A DNA stretch of 64,000 bases from Prevotella sp. E15-22 (GCF_023204875.1 NZ_CP096247.1:2418001-2482000), one strand, 5' to 3'. Shown: positions 45,322 to 55,070, counted from the stretch's first letter. Made by a program: numbers and translations. The notes: a model not told the origin generated them from the sequence alone.

Positions 45322-46041
45322 ATGAACAAAGACCGATGGCATTTTGACCAACGGTGGTGGACAGTCGCATTCATGGCGTTTGTCCTCTTGTGGTTGAGTT
45401 TCGGGAAAGCCCATGCCCAGATAACCTCCAGTAATCCATTGGAATATGTGGCACTGGCAGAGGGCAACGAACTCATCAATGGTCAGATCAAGACCCAGAT
45501 TGATGACCAGCAGAAGACCGCACTGCTTCAGAACGGCATTGCAGCCGAGTTTACGATGATCCACAAGTGGGAAAAAAAGTACAACTCCTATCTGAAGACG
45601 GTGGACGGCTATGCAAGTACATTGAAAGCCTGTACCACACTATATGATGACGGTGTACGCATCTTCATCAACCTCTGTAACCTGAGAAAAGCGATGGCCG
45701 ACAATCCGCAAGGTATCGTTGCCACCATGTCGATGAACAACCTCTACATAGAGACGGCCACGGAACTTGTGACCATCTACACGACATTGAGGGATGCCAT
45801 TGCCAAAGGAGGCACAGAGAATATGCTTACTGGAGCCGAGAGGAGTAAGACCCTTTGGGCACTCAATGACAGGCTCGATGCTTTCAATAAGAAACTCACC
45901 AAGCTCTATCTGTCCATCCGCTACTACACGATGACCGATGTCTGGAACAGTGTGACAGCCGGAATGCTTGACCGTACCAATGGGGAAATAGCACTCCAGG
46001 CCCACAGACGATGGATAAGATGTGCCAGAGCTGCATACTAA
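45322..46041 (+). CDS. secreted transfer protein, RW-tail family
   Basis: 239 residues. A long signal region (RWWTVAFMAFVLLWLSFGKA) is followed by cleavage near AHAQ. The mature part is helical (LNDRLDAFNKKLTKLYLSIR) and ends IALQAHRRWIRCARAAY, the RW tail shared with proteins of operon 1. Probably a periplasmic T4SS component specialised to this operon. An in-frame ATG at 45292 overlaps the preceding gene and is an alternative start. Confidence 0.7.
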   Translation: MNKDRWHFDQRWWTVAFMAFVLLWLSFGKAHAQITSSNPLEYVALAEGNELINGQIKTQIDDQQKTALLQNGIAAEFTMIHKWEKKYNSYLKTVDGYASTLKACTTLYDDGVRIFINLCNLRKAMADNPQGIVATMSMNNLYIETATELVTIYTTLRDAIAKGGTENMLTGAERSKTLWALNDRLDAFNKKLTKLYLSIRYYTMTDVWNSVTAGMLDRTNGEIALQAHRRWIRCARAAY

Positions 46042-46054
46042 AACGGAATGAATC

Positions 46055-46753
46055 ATGTTGAATAAATCTTTCTTTGTCATAATCATGCTGACTCTCGCCC
46101 TCCCCTTCGGGGGAGTTGGTGGGAGTATGCTCCATGCTCAGGGCAATGACCCTGTGCTGGCAGGAATGATTGCGCTCTATACGGACAAAGCCAAGAAAGA
46201 GCTGAAGCAACAGGAAAAGATGATGCTGCTGGAGGCAACAGGCCATATCTGGATTACCGAGGAGGTAAATGCTACCACAGACCTTCAGAAGGAGTTCAAC
46301 AAATACCTTGATGACTTTCACAGCATCATAGCCTATGCAGCACAGATATACGGCTTCTACCATGAGATTGACAGGATGGTTGACAACCTTGGAAGTTTCA
46401 GCCATCAGTTAAGTGCTCATCCCACAAATGCCCTTGCAGTGGCACTTTCCGCTAATCGTAACAAAATCTATCGGGAGATTATCATGGGAAGCGTGGATAT
46501 TGTCAATGACATCCGTCAGGTCTGTCTCGCCAATACCAAGATGACGGAGAAGGAACGTCTGGAGATTATCTTTGGCATCCGTCCCAAACTCAAACTCATG
46601 AACAAGAAACTCCAGCGTCTCATCAAGGCGGTGAAATACACGTCACTTGCTGACGTGTGGGCTGAGATAGACTATAGTGCCAGAAGCGAAGCGGACAAAG
46701 CCAGTATCACAAGGCAATGTATGGAACGCTGGAGGCGAAATGGCAGAAGATAA
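46055..46753 (+). CDS. secreted transfer protein, RW-tail family
   Basis: 232 residues, signal peptide ending SMLHAQ with a Gly-rich segment (PFGGVGGS). Mature helical region (DDFHSIIAYAAQIYGFYHEI, KLKLMNKKLQRLIKAVKYTS), ending RQCMERWRRNGRR. A paralogue of the preceding gene in layout: both have YTSLADVW/YTMTDVW before the tail. Likely periplasmic. Confidence 0.7.
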   Translation: MLNKSFFVIIMLTLALPFGGVGGSMLHAQGNDPVLAGMIALYTDKAKKELKQQEKMMLLEATGHIWITEEVNATTDLQKEFNKYLDDFHSIIAYAAQIYGFYHEIDRMVDNLGSFSHQLSAHPTNALAVALSANRNKIYREIIMGSVDIVNDIRQVCLANTKMTEKERLEIIFGIRPKLKLMNKKLQRLIKAVKYTSLADVWAEIDYSARSEADKASITRQCMERWRRNGRR

Positions 46754-46782
46754 TCGATTGTTGAACTTAAAGAGCATAGAAT

Positions 46783-47487
46783 ATGAGTTGGAGTTCATTA
46801 CTCAAAGCAACATTTAAGTACGGTGGCCGTGCAGCCAAGGCAACGGCTTCATCCGTTGGCAGTGCTGTCATCCATCCTCAGAGAACCATCAAGGGACTCG
46901 GCACAGCCACCAAGACCGCTGCTGTCGGCGGTGCTGCCGCATACGTCGGCTGGGAAAAGCTGACAACAGACAAGAGTGTCGCCCGTATTGTTGGCGATGC
47001 TGTCGTTGGCTCAGATACCATTGATACGGTCAGCGACAAGGTTGATGGCGTGGCCAATACCGTAACTGAACTGAAGGATTCCGTAGGCGGTGCTGTCGAT
47101 ACCATGAACAATGCCATGACCAGTGTGGATAGCAAGTGGAGCGGCATGTCAAACTTCCTTCGTGGTGTGTTCTCTGGCAACGGAGGCGATATGTTCAGTA
47201 ACTTCTTCAGTAACCTCGGCAAAGGCAACGTGTCAGGTCTCAGCCTTGCAGGACTGGTACTTTCAGCCCTGCTTGTCTTCGGACGTTTCGGGTGGCTCGG
47301 AAAGATAGCCGGAGCAGTCCTTGGCATGATGATGATTGGCAACAATGCCAATATGAGTCAGGTGCTGGGAGGTGGACAGCAGAAGCCTTTAGCACAAGAC
47401 ACGCCACAGAGGGAGCTGCCGAAGCCACAGGCACAGGTCGTTCAGGTGGAAGAAACGCCAAGGGAACAGATTCACAGAGGCAGATAA
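46783..47487 (+). CDS. Gly/Ala-rich transfer-operon membrane protein
   Basis: 234 residues. The N-terminal half is low in complexity and amphipathic (AAKATASSVGSAVIHP, AAVGGAAAYVG). The middle has regular Val/Thr/Asp heptads (VSDKVDGVANTVTELKDSVG). A hydrophobic segment lies at about 148-185 (LSLAGLVLSALLVFGRFGWL), and the tail is Pro/Gln-rich, ending REQIHRGR. No family recognised. It resembles the C-terminal hydrophobic part of the 49308 protein (GRFGWLGKIAGAVLGMMMIG versus VRNPILKMVLIGMGGLNLL). Confidence 0.6.
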   Translation: MSWSSLLKATFKYGGRAAKATASSVGSAVIHPQRTIKGLGTATKTAAVGGAAAYVGWEKLTTDKSVARIVGDAVVGSDTIDTVSDKVDGVANTVTELKDSVGGAVDTMNNAMTSVDSKWSGMSNFLRGVFSGNGGDMFSNFFSNLGKGNVSGLSLAGLVLSALLVFGRFGWLGKIAGAVLGMMMIGNNANMSQVLGGGQQKPLAQDTPQRELPKPQAQVVQVEETPREQIHRGR

Positions 47488-47515
47488 TCAAAGAATAACT
47501 TTCAAGGATAATAAT

Positions 47516-48346
47516 ATGCAGTTTACACATGAAATGATACTCCAGTCAGACAGCGGCTACTGTATGCCGTTTGAGGAGAAGAACAAAGATGTAGAGATGT
47601 CGCTCGGTTACGGCAAGCAGAAGCATCCTAAGACAGGAGAAAAATTCTTCCATCACGGGATTGACTTCGATGTCAAGCACTACCTCCTTTCAGCCGTTGC
47701 AACAGGTAAGGTATCAGGTTTGGGGAATGATGCCATTCATGGTATCTATCAGGTTATCCGCTACGGCAACTATGAAGTGACCTATTCCCATCTGAGCAAT
47801 GTCTTTGCCAACTACGGACAGGTGGTAAAGGCAGGTCAGGTTGTTGCTGTAAGTGCCGACATGCTCCACATGGAAGTCAAGTACAATGGCGAGGAAATGA
47901 ACCCTTTGGAATTTCTCACCATGATTTACGGCAACCTCAAAACGATGGAGCAGCAAGGTCAGGTAGGTGCCGTGCCTCAGTTCGTCACCATCGACATGGA
48001 CGTGCATACCATGTACGACAAAGACCAGAAGGAGATTGAAGAGCTGATGATGCGCTTCTTCCCGGACTACATGAGTGACATGAGCAATGGCCTGTACTCC
48101 ATTCCTGAGCATACGGAACTTGCGCTTCGCAACATCTTTACGATGTCAGCGATGAAGAACTACTTCTATGAGACTGTGCCCAGCATGGCTAATCCTTTGG
48201 GTATGGGTGCCAGAAGCATACCATTGGCTGAGAAGGTGCAGAACCTGCTGATTGCCGATTTCCTCAACTATCTGGCACTGAGGCATCATGTCTTCCTCAG
48301 TACGATGTCCGCACTCGAAAAAAAAAAGCTGAAGACAGAGCCGTAG
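47516..48346 (+). CDS. M23-like domain protein, 5' part of a frameshifted gene
   Basis: 276 residues to the first stop. An M23-like fold shows as KFFHHGIDFD, YSHLSNVFANYGQVVKAGQV and LHMEV, but the second zinc motif HxH is changed to MLHMEV, so activity is doubtful. No signal peptide. The frame ends shortly after an A10 run at 48318-48327. One base back, the frame is open from the run to 48651, giving a continuous 378-residue product. The gene is either disrupted, expressed by slippage, or affected by a homopolymer sequencing error. Confidence 0.7.
   Translation: MQFTHEMILQSDSGYCMPFEEKNKDVEMSLGYGKQKHPKTGEKFFHHGIDFDVKHYLLSAVATGKVSGLGNDAIHGIYQVIRYGNYEVTYSHLSNVFANYGQVVKAGQVVAVSADMLHMEVKYNGEEMNPLEFLTMIYGNLKTMEQQGQVGAVPQFVTIDMDVHTMYDKDQKEIEELMMRFFPDYMSDMSNGLYSIPEHTELALRNIFTMSAMKNYFYETVPSMANPLGMGARSIPLAEKVQNLLIADFLNYLALRHHVFLSTMSALEKKKLKTEP
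48318..48327 (+). other. A10 run at a frameshift point
   Basis: Ten adenines after CTCG. A -1 shift within the run joins the upstream frame (ending SALEKKK) to the downstream frame (AEDRAVASSGLIDPLAEL). A run of this length can support polymerase or ribosome slippage and is also prone to indels. Confidence 0.75.
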
Positions 48347-48651
48347 CCAGTAGCGGACTCATCGATCCGCTGGCAGAGCTGGAGATTGACGTGCAGAGCT
48401 TCGATATACCAAGACTTGTGAGTGTCTATCCAGACAAAAGCGGAATCCGATGGTGGACAAAGGCATGGTTCAACAACAGCGAGGCAGGTGAAGCTGCCAT
48501 AGAGATTGACCGTATGCTGGCAATCAAGTTCATCAATGACAATGTAGATAAGGACGAATGGTTAGAGGAATACTTTCCAAAACAGATGGAAGTCTATCAT
48601 CACGCCATCGAACAGACAAAAGAACAGATATTAAACCAATTGAACTTATGA
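48328..48651 (+). pseudogene. 3' part of the frameshifted M23-like gene
   Basis: Open frame continuous with the A10 run: AEDRAVASSGLIDPLAELEI, then SFDIPRLVSVYPDKSGIRWW, ending EQILNQLNL. About 108 codons. A GTG at 48391 could start a separate 86-residue protein, but 20 well-formed codons upstream in the same frame argue that this is the C-terminal domain of the 47516 gene. It is coupled to the third pilin gene by ATGA at its stop. Confidence 0.6.
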
Positions 48652-49286
48652 TAACAAAAAGATTGTTTTCCATAATTTTCGCTATGCCAATGGCAGTGTC
48701 CTCATTCGCAGACAGTGGCTTGTCTGGTTTGAGCGATGCTGCTGACGGCGTAGGTTCTTACCTTCCTTATGTTCAGGGAGTGTGTTATGTGATAGCTGCC
48801 GTGATAGCCGTTGCAGGTGCCATGAGCATCTATCTGAGTATGCAGACCAATCCTAACCAAATCAGAAAGAGGATGATGATGACTGTAGGCAGCTGTATGT
48901 GCTTCGTATTGATGGCTACCGCCTTACCTCAGTTCTTCGGAGTTGATGGCAGTGGTTCTTCCACAGGAGGAAGCAGCAGCTCTTCTACAACCAATAGCGG
49001 AACTTCTGACGGATTCCTTGCCTCTGACCAAGGAGGAATCTCCCGTAGTGGCATTATCACAGAAATACCGTCTTTTGCCGATGAACGTTGGGTTCACTTT
49101 CCAAGCGGAACCAAGATGGAAACCGCCAACTATCTTCTTGATATATATGACAAGAATGGTGCTGGAGCTGCTGGTTCCTATGGAAAAACGCTTAACTACA
49201 TCAATAGTCTTTACCGAAATGGAGAAATCAACTATGGCACATACAATTCCTTGATGAGTCTAAGCGGGAATCTACCTCATAACTAA
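48648..49286 (+). CDS. DUF4134 pilin-like protein with C-terminal extension
   Basis: 212 residues. Residues 1-100 match the two short pilins of operon 1: signal ending SSFAD, helices GVCYVIAAVIAVAGAMSIYL and MMMTVGSCMCFVLMATALPQ, then FFG. A Ser/Gly/Thr linker (GSGSSTGGSSSSSTTNSGTS) leads to a further 90-residue soluble domain. It may be a minor or tip pilin that displays the extra domain. ATG at 48648 overlaps the preceding stop. Confidence 0.75.
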   Translation: MITKRLFSIIFAMPMAVSSFADSGLSGLSDAADGVGSYLPYVQGVCYVIAAVIAVAGAMSIYLSMQTNPNQIRKRMMMTVGSCMCFVLMATALPQFFGVDGSGSSTGGSSSSSTTNSGTSDGFLASDQGGISRSGIITEIPSFADERWVHFPSGTKMETANYLLDIYDKNGAGAAGSYGKTLNYINSLYRNGEINYGTYNSLMSLSGNLPHN

Positions 49287-49307
49287 CCTGTAACATCACT
49301 TCAAGTA

Positions 49308-50729
49308 ATGGCAGAAACGAGCAACGATAAGTTATTCAAAACGGAAGTCTTGCCAATAATGGACAAAGTAATGCGAGACCTTCGGCTAAAGCAGTCTGAA
49401 GAGATGGCCATCCATACCAGCAGCTTACCATATATCATGGCTGGAGCAGCTGGACCTGATGGTGGAATGTCGGCACAAGCAGCCAGTCTTTCCTCTCTCA
49501 GATACACGGGGAAATGGAACTCCAAGCATACTGAAGACTACATTCAGATGGTGAAGGATGAGCTGAAAAAGCAGCACATTACCGTCACTCCAGAGATAGA
49601 GAAGATGATGATTGAAAAGATGATCAAGGATGAGATTCCGAAGTCATCCATTGACTATATCATGCGCAAGGCAGCAACCAACACCATCTTCTATCTTCCC
49701 CAGGCACTTAACAAATCGCCACTGGAGAACCATATCACGGCACAGGCTGAGAAGAGGTATAATCCATCCACTTTGGAAAAAGGAACAGGTTATGTCTTGG
49801 GAGCAGCCGCAGACTATATGACGATGGGCGGTATCGGTGGCAGTTGGTCTGGAGCAGCCAAGTTCGTTGGTGTTGACCTTGCCTTGAATGCCGCCATCGA
49901 CAAGGTGGGAGCAAAAGAAACCGATGATGTTCCCTTGATTATTGCGCCCGAACATAGAGCCGAATACAAGGCTACTCAGGCAAAAAGGAATCAGGAACAA
50001 CCCAAGCCTAAACCAAAAGAAAATACCCCAACAGTGGAACGGATAACGGAAACACAGGTGCAGCAGCCTGTAAAAGAGCAAAAAGAAGTCGCCCAGACTC
50101 AACCAGAAACTCAGCAGGAGCAACCACAACAGACCAATCAGAATGGCTGGAGCGGATTGCTCAGTTCTGTTGGTCTGAATGGCATTTCCGACATAGGTCA
50201 CAATCTCGGCTATGTACTGGCCATGCTTCCAGACATGCTTGTTGGCATCTTCACAGGTAAGACCAAATCCCTTGGTCTGAAAGATAACATGTTGCCTTTA
50301 GCCAGTATAGTAGCAGGTATGTTCGTCAGAAATCCCATTCTGAAGATGGTTCTTATCGGTATGGGAGGACTCAACCTTTTGAACAAGGCAGGTCACGAAG
50401 CCTTGGACAACCACAATGGAGTCAGCTACGGACAAGGTGGAAACACCAATGTCCGTGGCAACTACAAGGTCTATGAGGATGAAGCCCTCAATGCCCGAAT
50501 CTCCCAACCGCAGATTAAGGGTAACTGTCTGATTGCAACCATCGACAAGGTTCCATGTACCATCGCATTGCCGGACAGAGTGGTGGACGCATACAATCAG
50601 GGCGCACTGCCTCTTAACACCCTTGCCAATGCCGTACTTGCCAAGAACGACCAGATGCGACAGATAGCAGCTGAGAACTATGCAGCCAGTGAACAACAGG
50701 CTCAGACCAGGACACTTGCACAACGATAA
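49308..50729 (+). CDS. large transfer-operon membrane-associated protein
   Basis: 473 residues, no signal peptide. A helical N-terminal domain (EVLPIMDKVMRDLRLKQSEE) is followed by a Gly-rich amphipathic region (YVLGAAADYMTMGGIGGSWS) and a Pro/Gln/Glu-rich linker (about 225-285). A hydrophobic region lies at about 295-370 (NLGYVLAMLPDMLVGIFTG, VRNPILKMVLIGMGGLNLLN), with a soluble tail after it. No family recognised. Likely inner-membrane; it could anchor cytosolic transfer factors. Confidence 0.6.
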   Translation: MAETSNDKLFKTEVLPIMDKVMRDLRLKQSEEMAIHTSSLPYIMAGAAGPDGGMSAQAASLSSLRYTGKWNSKHTEDYIQMVKDELKKQHITVTPEIEKMMIEKMIKDEIPKSSIDYIMRKAATNTIFYLPQALNKSPLENHITAQAEKRYNPSTLEKGTGYVLGAAADYMTMGGIGGSWSGAAKFVGVDLALNAAIDKVGAKETDDVPLIIAPEHRAEYKATQAKRNQEQPKPKPKENTPTVERITETQVQQPVKEQKEVAQTQPETQQEQPQQTNQNGWSGLLSSVGLNGISDIGHNLGYVLAMLPDMLVGIFTGKTKSLGLKDNMLPLASIVAGMFVRNPILKMVLIGMGGLNLLNKAGHEALDNHNGVSYGQGGNTNVRGNYKVYEDEALNARISQPQIKGNCLIATIDKVPCTIALPDRVVDAYNQGALPLNTLANAVLAKNDQMRQIAAENYAASEQQAQTRTLAQR

Positions 50730-50753
50730 TAAACCCATTAAAACAATAGAGAT

Positions 50754-53261
50754 ATGCAGGAAAAGAACCCACAGGAGAAAGCAGCAGCCGAAAAACAGGC
50801 TGAACTTCTCATCAATGCAATGGAAAGAGCCAAGGAGAATGGCGGTGTATGGTTGAACCCATCAGAGAAGACGGCACCACGTTTCTATCCACGAGGTGTC
50901 AATGTCTCAGCCTTCAATGCCATGACAATGGCACTTCACAGTGACCAGAACAACTACAAGACCAACGAGTACACACTCTTCAGCGAAGCCAAGAAACGAG
51001 GTGAGTCTGTACAGTCCAAGGAAAAGGGTGTTCCCTTCAACTGGTACAACTGGAAGGAATATGTCAACAGGCATAATCCTGAAGATGTCATCAGCCGTGA
51101 AGACTACAAGGCTTTGGACGAAAAGCAACAGGCAGAATACAAGGGAGTCAGAACCCGTGAAGTCCGTGCTCTGTTCAATATCGACCAGACAACACTTCCT
51201 TTCGTTGACAAGGAACGCTATGAGCAGGAAGTCAAGGCACATGGAACCTCTGAGGATCGTGAGCACTCCAAATCTGAGAGTGACCACCTCCGTCTTTCAG
51301 TCAATGACTTCATCCTGAAGACACGCGACAACCTTGTGCCCATCCGTCTCGATGGCAGCGGTGTTGCCCACTACGATGCCAAGAAAGACACGGTGTATAT
51401 GCCAAGTGAGAAGGATTTCGAGTCTTACAAGGACTTTACCAACGAACTCATGCGTCAGGTGGTTTGTGCCACAGGCAATGCACAGCGTCTTGGACGCAAC
51501 GGCATGAACAACGGAAACACCTCTCCTGAAGATGCAGCAAAGCAGGAACGCCTTATTGTCGAGTTGGCCGCTGGCAGTAAGATGCTTGAATTGGGACTTC
51601 CTGCCAAGCTCTCTGCCGAAAGCATGAAGATGGTCGATTACTGGCAGCGTGAACTCAAAGAGAATCCCTGTCTCATTGATGTCGTGGAGATGGATGTCAA
51701 CAATGCTTTGGATATGCTTCACAAGGCAGAGCGTGGTGAGAAGGTTGAACTGTCATCCCCACAGCAGAATGAGGAAACACAGGCAGAACAGCCCAAGCAC
51801 TACTATGTAGCTGATGAGCTGAAGAACCTGCCCAACAAGGACACCAAGGAATTTGTCGTAGTCCGTGACTCTGAGGCAAAGAAAGCAGATGTTGTACTCC
51901 CTGCAGGTGCATCCTTGGAAGTGGATAACGAGATACCAGGCATGAACAAAGGACGTATCGAGAAAGCCTTGCGTAAAGAAGGCTTTGAGACCATTTCCTT
52001 CTTTAACATGGATGGCTCATTGGGCTATCGTCCTGATGACAGTTTCTTCGCTGGCAAGGAAGTTTCCGCTTCCAAGCTCAACAACTGGGAACTGAGATAC
52101 CTTGCCAAGCTCGATGTTGCAGAGGCAGTTAGCCGTTCCAACTCTGTTGCTTTCGACAAAGTGCTTATGTTGAGGGATGACGCTGGCAAGTGGGCAATGT
52201 TCCTGAAGCCAGAGAATGAGCCATCCTTTGCCGTTTATGCTGACAAGGCAGATGTCAACCGCTTTTTCGTGACCATGAAGCAAGGCAATGAAGAAGCCAG
52301 TGACCACATGCGTCTGGAGATGGCTTCCAGATACTATGCTATGGCTATGGAGAAGCCAGAACTGAAGACAGACCTTTTCAAGAGTCAGGCTACTGCCGAG
52401 GAGTTGGCACGTATCGAGCGTGTGAACATCTTCAAGACCAAAGCCACAGACAACAAGCCGAGTGTCATTCTGTGCGTACCTACCATCGACGGCAACAGGC
52501 TTCAAGCCCGTGAGGTCAATCAACAGCAGTGGCAACGAATGTGGCTGGCAGATGACAAACAGGACTATAAGACCCACCTTGCAGCATCTCTTTTTGCCGA
52601 TGTGCTCCGTAAGGATCGTACCGATGCCATAGCTGTCGGTACAGACAAGACTGAGCAGGAAGCACAGGCTGAGACCAAGGAGCAGACCAAGAATGTCGAA
52701 GTCCATGAAGAGGAAGACAAGAAGGAGGAGCAGAAGGAAGAGCAGACGCAATCTGAGAAAAAGCAAGAGGAAGAGAAGCGTCGTAACTCTCCTGAACAAA
52801 AGGAGAAAGAGCGTAAGGAGGAAAAAGCCAAGGAAGAAGCCACCAAAGCAGAGACCAAGGCTGTAGCTGCCGTCGTTCTCTCTCCGATTATGAAGCAGTT
52901 CCTGGACTTGAAAAGCAAGCATCCAGACGCACTTCTTCTGTTCCGCACAGGCGATTTCTATGAGACTTATCAGCAGGACGCTGAGAAAGCCTCTAAGATA
53001 CTCGGCATCACTCTCACTAAGAGCACCAAGCAGAAAGGGCCTGATGGCAATGCTGTAAAAATGGCAGGTTTCCCTTACCATGCCCTTGACACTTATCTGC
53101 CAAAGCTTATCCGTGCCGGAGAGCGTGTAGCCATCTGTGACCAGTTGGAAGCTCCAAAGCAGACGGCAAAGCGCGGTATCTCAGAATTGGTGTCACCTGG
53201 TGTTGCCTCAGAAAAGGAAGCTAAGGCTGAACCAGAGAAGCATCAAGCCTTTCATCGATAA
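50754..53261 (+). CDS. ArdC-like protein fused to MutS domain I
   Basis: 835 residues. The N-terminal third matches ArdC/DUF1738 ssDNA-binding antirestriction proteins ([20 protein letters not shown]), and a metallopeptidase-like region follows. There the expected HExxH is replaced by TNELMRQ (compare HEMAH in the ArdC gene at 55728), so peptidase activity is probably lost. A Glu/Lys-rich linker spans about 620-705. The C-terminus is a clear MutS domain I ([20 protein letters not shown], then GDFYETY with the mismatch-intercalating Phe-Tyr-Glu at about 735-737, and [17 protein letters not shown]). It ends KHQAFHR. No MutS ATPase part is present. Confidence 0.75.
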   Translation: MQEKNPQEKAAAEKQAELLINAMERAKENGGVWLNPSEKTAPRFYPRGVNVSAFNAMTMALHSDQNNYKTNEYTLFSEAKKRGESVQSKEKGVPFNWYNWKEYVNRHNPEDVISREDYKALDEKQQAEYKGVRTREVRALFNIDQTTLPFVDKERYEQEVKAHGTSEDREHSKSESDHLRLSVNDFILKTRDNLVPIRLDGSGVAHYDAKKDTVYMPSEKDFESYKDFTNELMRQVVCATGNAQRLGRNGMNNGNTSPEDAAKQERLIVELAAGSKMLELGLPAKLSAESMKMVDYWQRELKENPCLIDVVEMDVNNALDMLHKAERGEKVELSSPQQNEETQAEQPKHYYVADELKNLPNKDTKEFVVVRDSEAKKADVVLPAGASLEVDNEIPGMNKGRIEKALRKEGFETISFFNMDGSLGYRPDDSFFAGKEVSASKLNNWELRYLAKLDVAEAVSRSNSVAFDKVLMLRDDAGKWAMFLKPENEPSFAVYADKADVNRFFVTMKQGNEEASDHMRLEMASRYYAMAMEKPELKTDLFKSQATAEELARIERVNIFKTKATDNKPSVILCVPTIDGNRLQAREVNQQQWQRMWLADDKQDYKTHLAASLFADVLRKDRTDAIAVGTDKTEQEAQAETKEQTKNVEVHEEEDKKEEQKEEQTQSEKKQEEEKRRNSPEQKEKERKEEKAKEEATKAETKAVAAVVLSPIMKQFLDLKSKHPDALLLFRTGDFYETYQQDAEKASKILGITLTKSTKQKGPDGNAVKMAGFPYHALDTYLPKLIRAGERVAICDQLEAPKQTAKRGISELVSPGVASEKEAKAEPEKHQAFHR

Positions 53262-53278
53262 CCTAAAAGAGTAAAAAC

Positions 53279-54877
53279 GTGACAGCATCAAGACAAAAAT
53301 ATATTGAGGAACATGCAGCGGAAGCTATGGAGCAGATGCGCAGATATGGCATCCCTGCATCCATCACTCTTGCCCAAGGCATCATTGAGTCAGCAGAAGG
53401 AAAGAGTATGCTTTCCAGAACTGCCAATAACCATTTCGGTGTAAAGGGTGAGTTCAACGGCCAGTTTGTCCGTGCCGACGATGACAAGCCTAATGAGCAG
53501 TTCAAGAAGTATGATAACGTTGGGCAGAGCTATGAAGACCACAGTAAAGTCCTCATGGCAGACCGCTATCAGAAATACACCAGGAACCTCTCTGCCGATG
53601 ACTACAAAGGATGGGCTGCTGGCATCAAGGCTGGTGGTTATGCTACCGCCAAGAACTATGTCAGCACCATCGTTGGAGTCATTGAAGGGGCAAACCTGCA
53701 GAAATATGACCAGATGGTGATTGAACAGGCTAAGAGAGAGGGCAAGAAGATTGGCACCACAGACTACCGCAAGGGGGATGTGTCTGCCACTCCTGCCAAC
53801 AGCGTTACTGCAAAGCCCACTCTCAATGGTCTTTATTCCCTTCCTTTGAAACGAGAGGAGTTCATGCTTGTGACTTCACCTTTCGGCAATCGTCGTGACC
53901 CAATGGATCACAGCAAGACGCAGTTCCATAAAGGAATTGACGTAAGCTGCAAAAACGAAGCACTACTTGCCACAGAGAACAACGGCAAGGTGGTTGGTGT
54001 GAACCACAATGCCAACACTGGCGGCGGCAAGTCGGTTACGATTGAGTATAACCGTGAGGATGGCAGCAAGTATCAGACGACCTACATGCACATGTCGAGC
54101 ATCGACGTGAAGGTTGGTGATAATGTCAATGCCGGTCAGAAGATTGGCGTATCAGGAAATACAGGAACCAGGACAACAGGGCCACATTTGCATTTTGAGG
54201 TCAAGACCATTGCCAGTGACGGCACGAAACGCAATATTGACCCAGCTGCATATATCGCAGAGATAAGCCAGAAAGGTGGACTGTCTCAACAGTTGCTTCA
54301 TAACGGAAAGGACTTATTGGCCAGCTATAAAGCTGCAAATCCTGTAGCTCAGGAAACTGTCACAGCACAGCAGCAGATTGACACGAATATGTCACCTGAC
54401 GAATGGATGAAGAAAATCTTGTCTTCAGAGGACAGCGGTATGAGCATGAACCCGAATGGTGACCCAGTGATAGAGATGGCCATGACTCTTTTCACCTCAC
54501 TGATGGCATTGGCAATCCAGATTGACAACAAGAGCGAGGAGGAAAAGATGCAAGCTGTCACTGATGCAGCAGCCAACAGACAGATAGACCTGACTTCTCT
54601 CCTCCCCCACATGAAAGTGTGCAATCTTATCATTTCTGATAACAGGCCACTTCTTCAGGTGGATAACGGCACGGTGAACTTCACCCATGAAATCACCAAT
54701 GCTGAAATGATAAGACTCCAGCAAGCCTTGGGAAACAGCAGCCTCTCAGAGGATGACAAACGTCGTGCGGTAGCCAGTGTGGTGAACGGCATTGTTGTTT
54801 CACAGCAGATGTCCCAAAACTATCAGCAAGGCGTGGATGCACAACAGAACCAGGAACAATCCATTCAAAGGAAGTAA
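53279..54877 (+). CDS. bifunctional GH73 glucosaminidase-M23 peptidase
   Basis: 532 residues from a GTG start. Residues 1-150 form a FlgJ/GH73 glucosaminidase (YGIPASITLAQGIIESAEGK, ANNHFGVKG). Residues 200-325 form an M23 endopeptidase with HKGID, HMSSIDVKVGDNVNAGQKIG and HLHFEV. A helical C-terminal domain of about 200 residues follows. The two activities cut glycan and peptide bonds of peptidoglycan. There is no signal peptide, so export must be by another route, possibly the T4SS itself. A larger equivalent of VirB1. Confidence 0.85.
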   Translation: MTASRQKYIEEHAAEAMEQMRRYGIPASITLAQGIIESAEGKSMLSRTANNHFGVKGEFNGQFVRADDDKPNEQFKKYDNVGQSYEDHSKVLMADRYQKYTRNLSADDYKGWAAGIKAGGYATAKNYVSTIVGVIEGANLQKYDQMVIEQAKREGKKIGTTDYRKGDVSATPANSVTAKPTLNGLYSLPLKREEFMLVTSPFGNRRDPMDHSKTQFHKGIDVSCKNEALLATENNGKVVGVNHNANTGGGKSVTIEYNREDGSKYQTTYMHMSSIDVKVGDNVNAGQKIGVSGNTGTRTTGPHLHFEVKTIASDGTKRNIDPAAYIAEISQKGGLSQQLLHNGKDLLASYKAANPVAQETVTAQQQIDTNMSPDEWMKKILSSEDSGMSMNPNGDPVIEMAMTLFTSLMALAIQIDNKSEEEKMQAVTDAAANRQIDLTSLLPHMKVCNLIISDNRPLLQVDNGTVNFTHEITNAEMIRLQQALGNSSLSEDDKRRAVASVVNGIVVSQQMSQNYQQGVDAQQNQEQSIQRK

Positions 54878-54878
54878 C

Positions 54879-55070
54879 ATGAATGAAAGAATCTTCAATA
54901 AGGTATTGACCTTGCTGATAGCCGGAGCTATCATCATCAGCATCATCTATGGACTTTATTGCCTGTTAGGTCTGATCGGATGCATTATCTATTGTTCTGT
55001 CATGGTTGCCTTACTGTGCTGGATAGCGGAAGACATCAGACATGCAGCAACAGAAGATCAGCAACTATAA
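54879..55070 (+). CDS. small membrane protein of transfer operon 2
   Basis: 63 residues: short basic start (NERIFNKV), two closely spaced membrane helices (LTLLIAGAIIISIIYGLYCL and GCIIYCSVMVALLCWIA), acidic end. The ATG at 54879 follows the preceding stop by one base. No family recognised. Confidence 0.6.
   Translation: MNERIFNKVLTLLIAGAIIISIIYGLYCLLGLIGCIIYCSVMVALLCWIAEDIRHAATEDQQL

Noticed and set aside
52017..53081. 354-codon open frame on the minus strand inside the ArdC-MutS gene
   Set aside because: It lies wholly opposite a strongly supported gene, is Leu/Phe-rich as expected from antisense of Lys/Glu codons, and has no domain signal.
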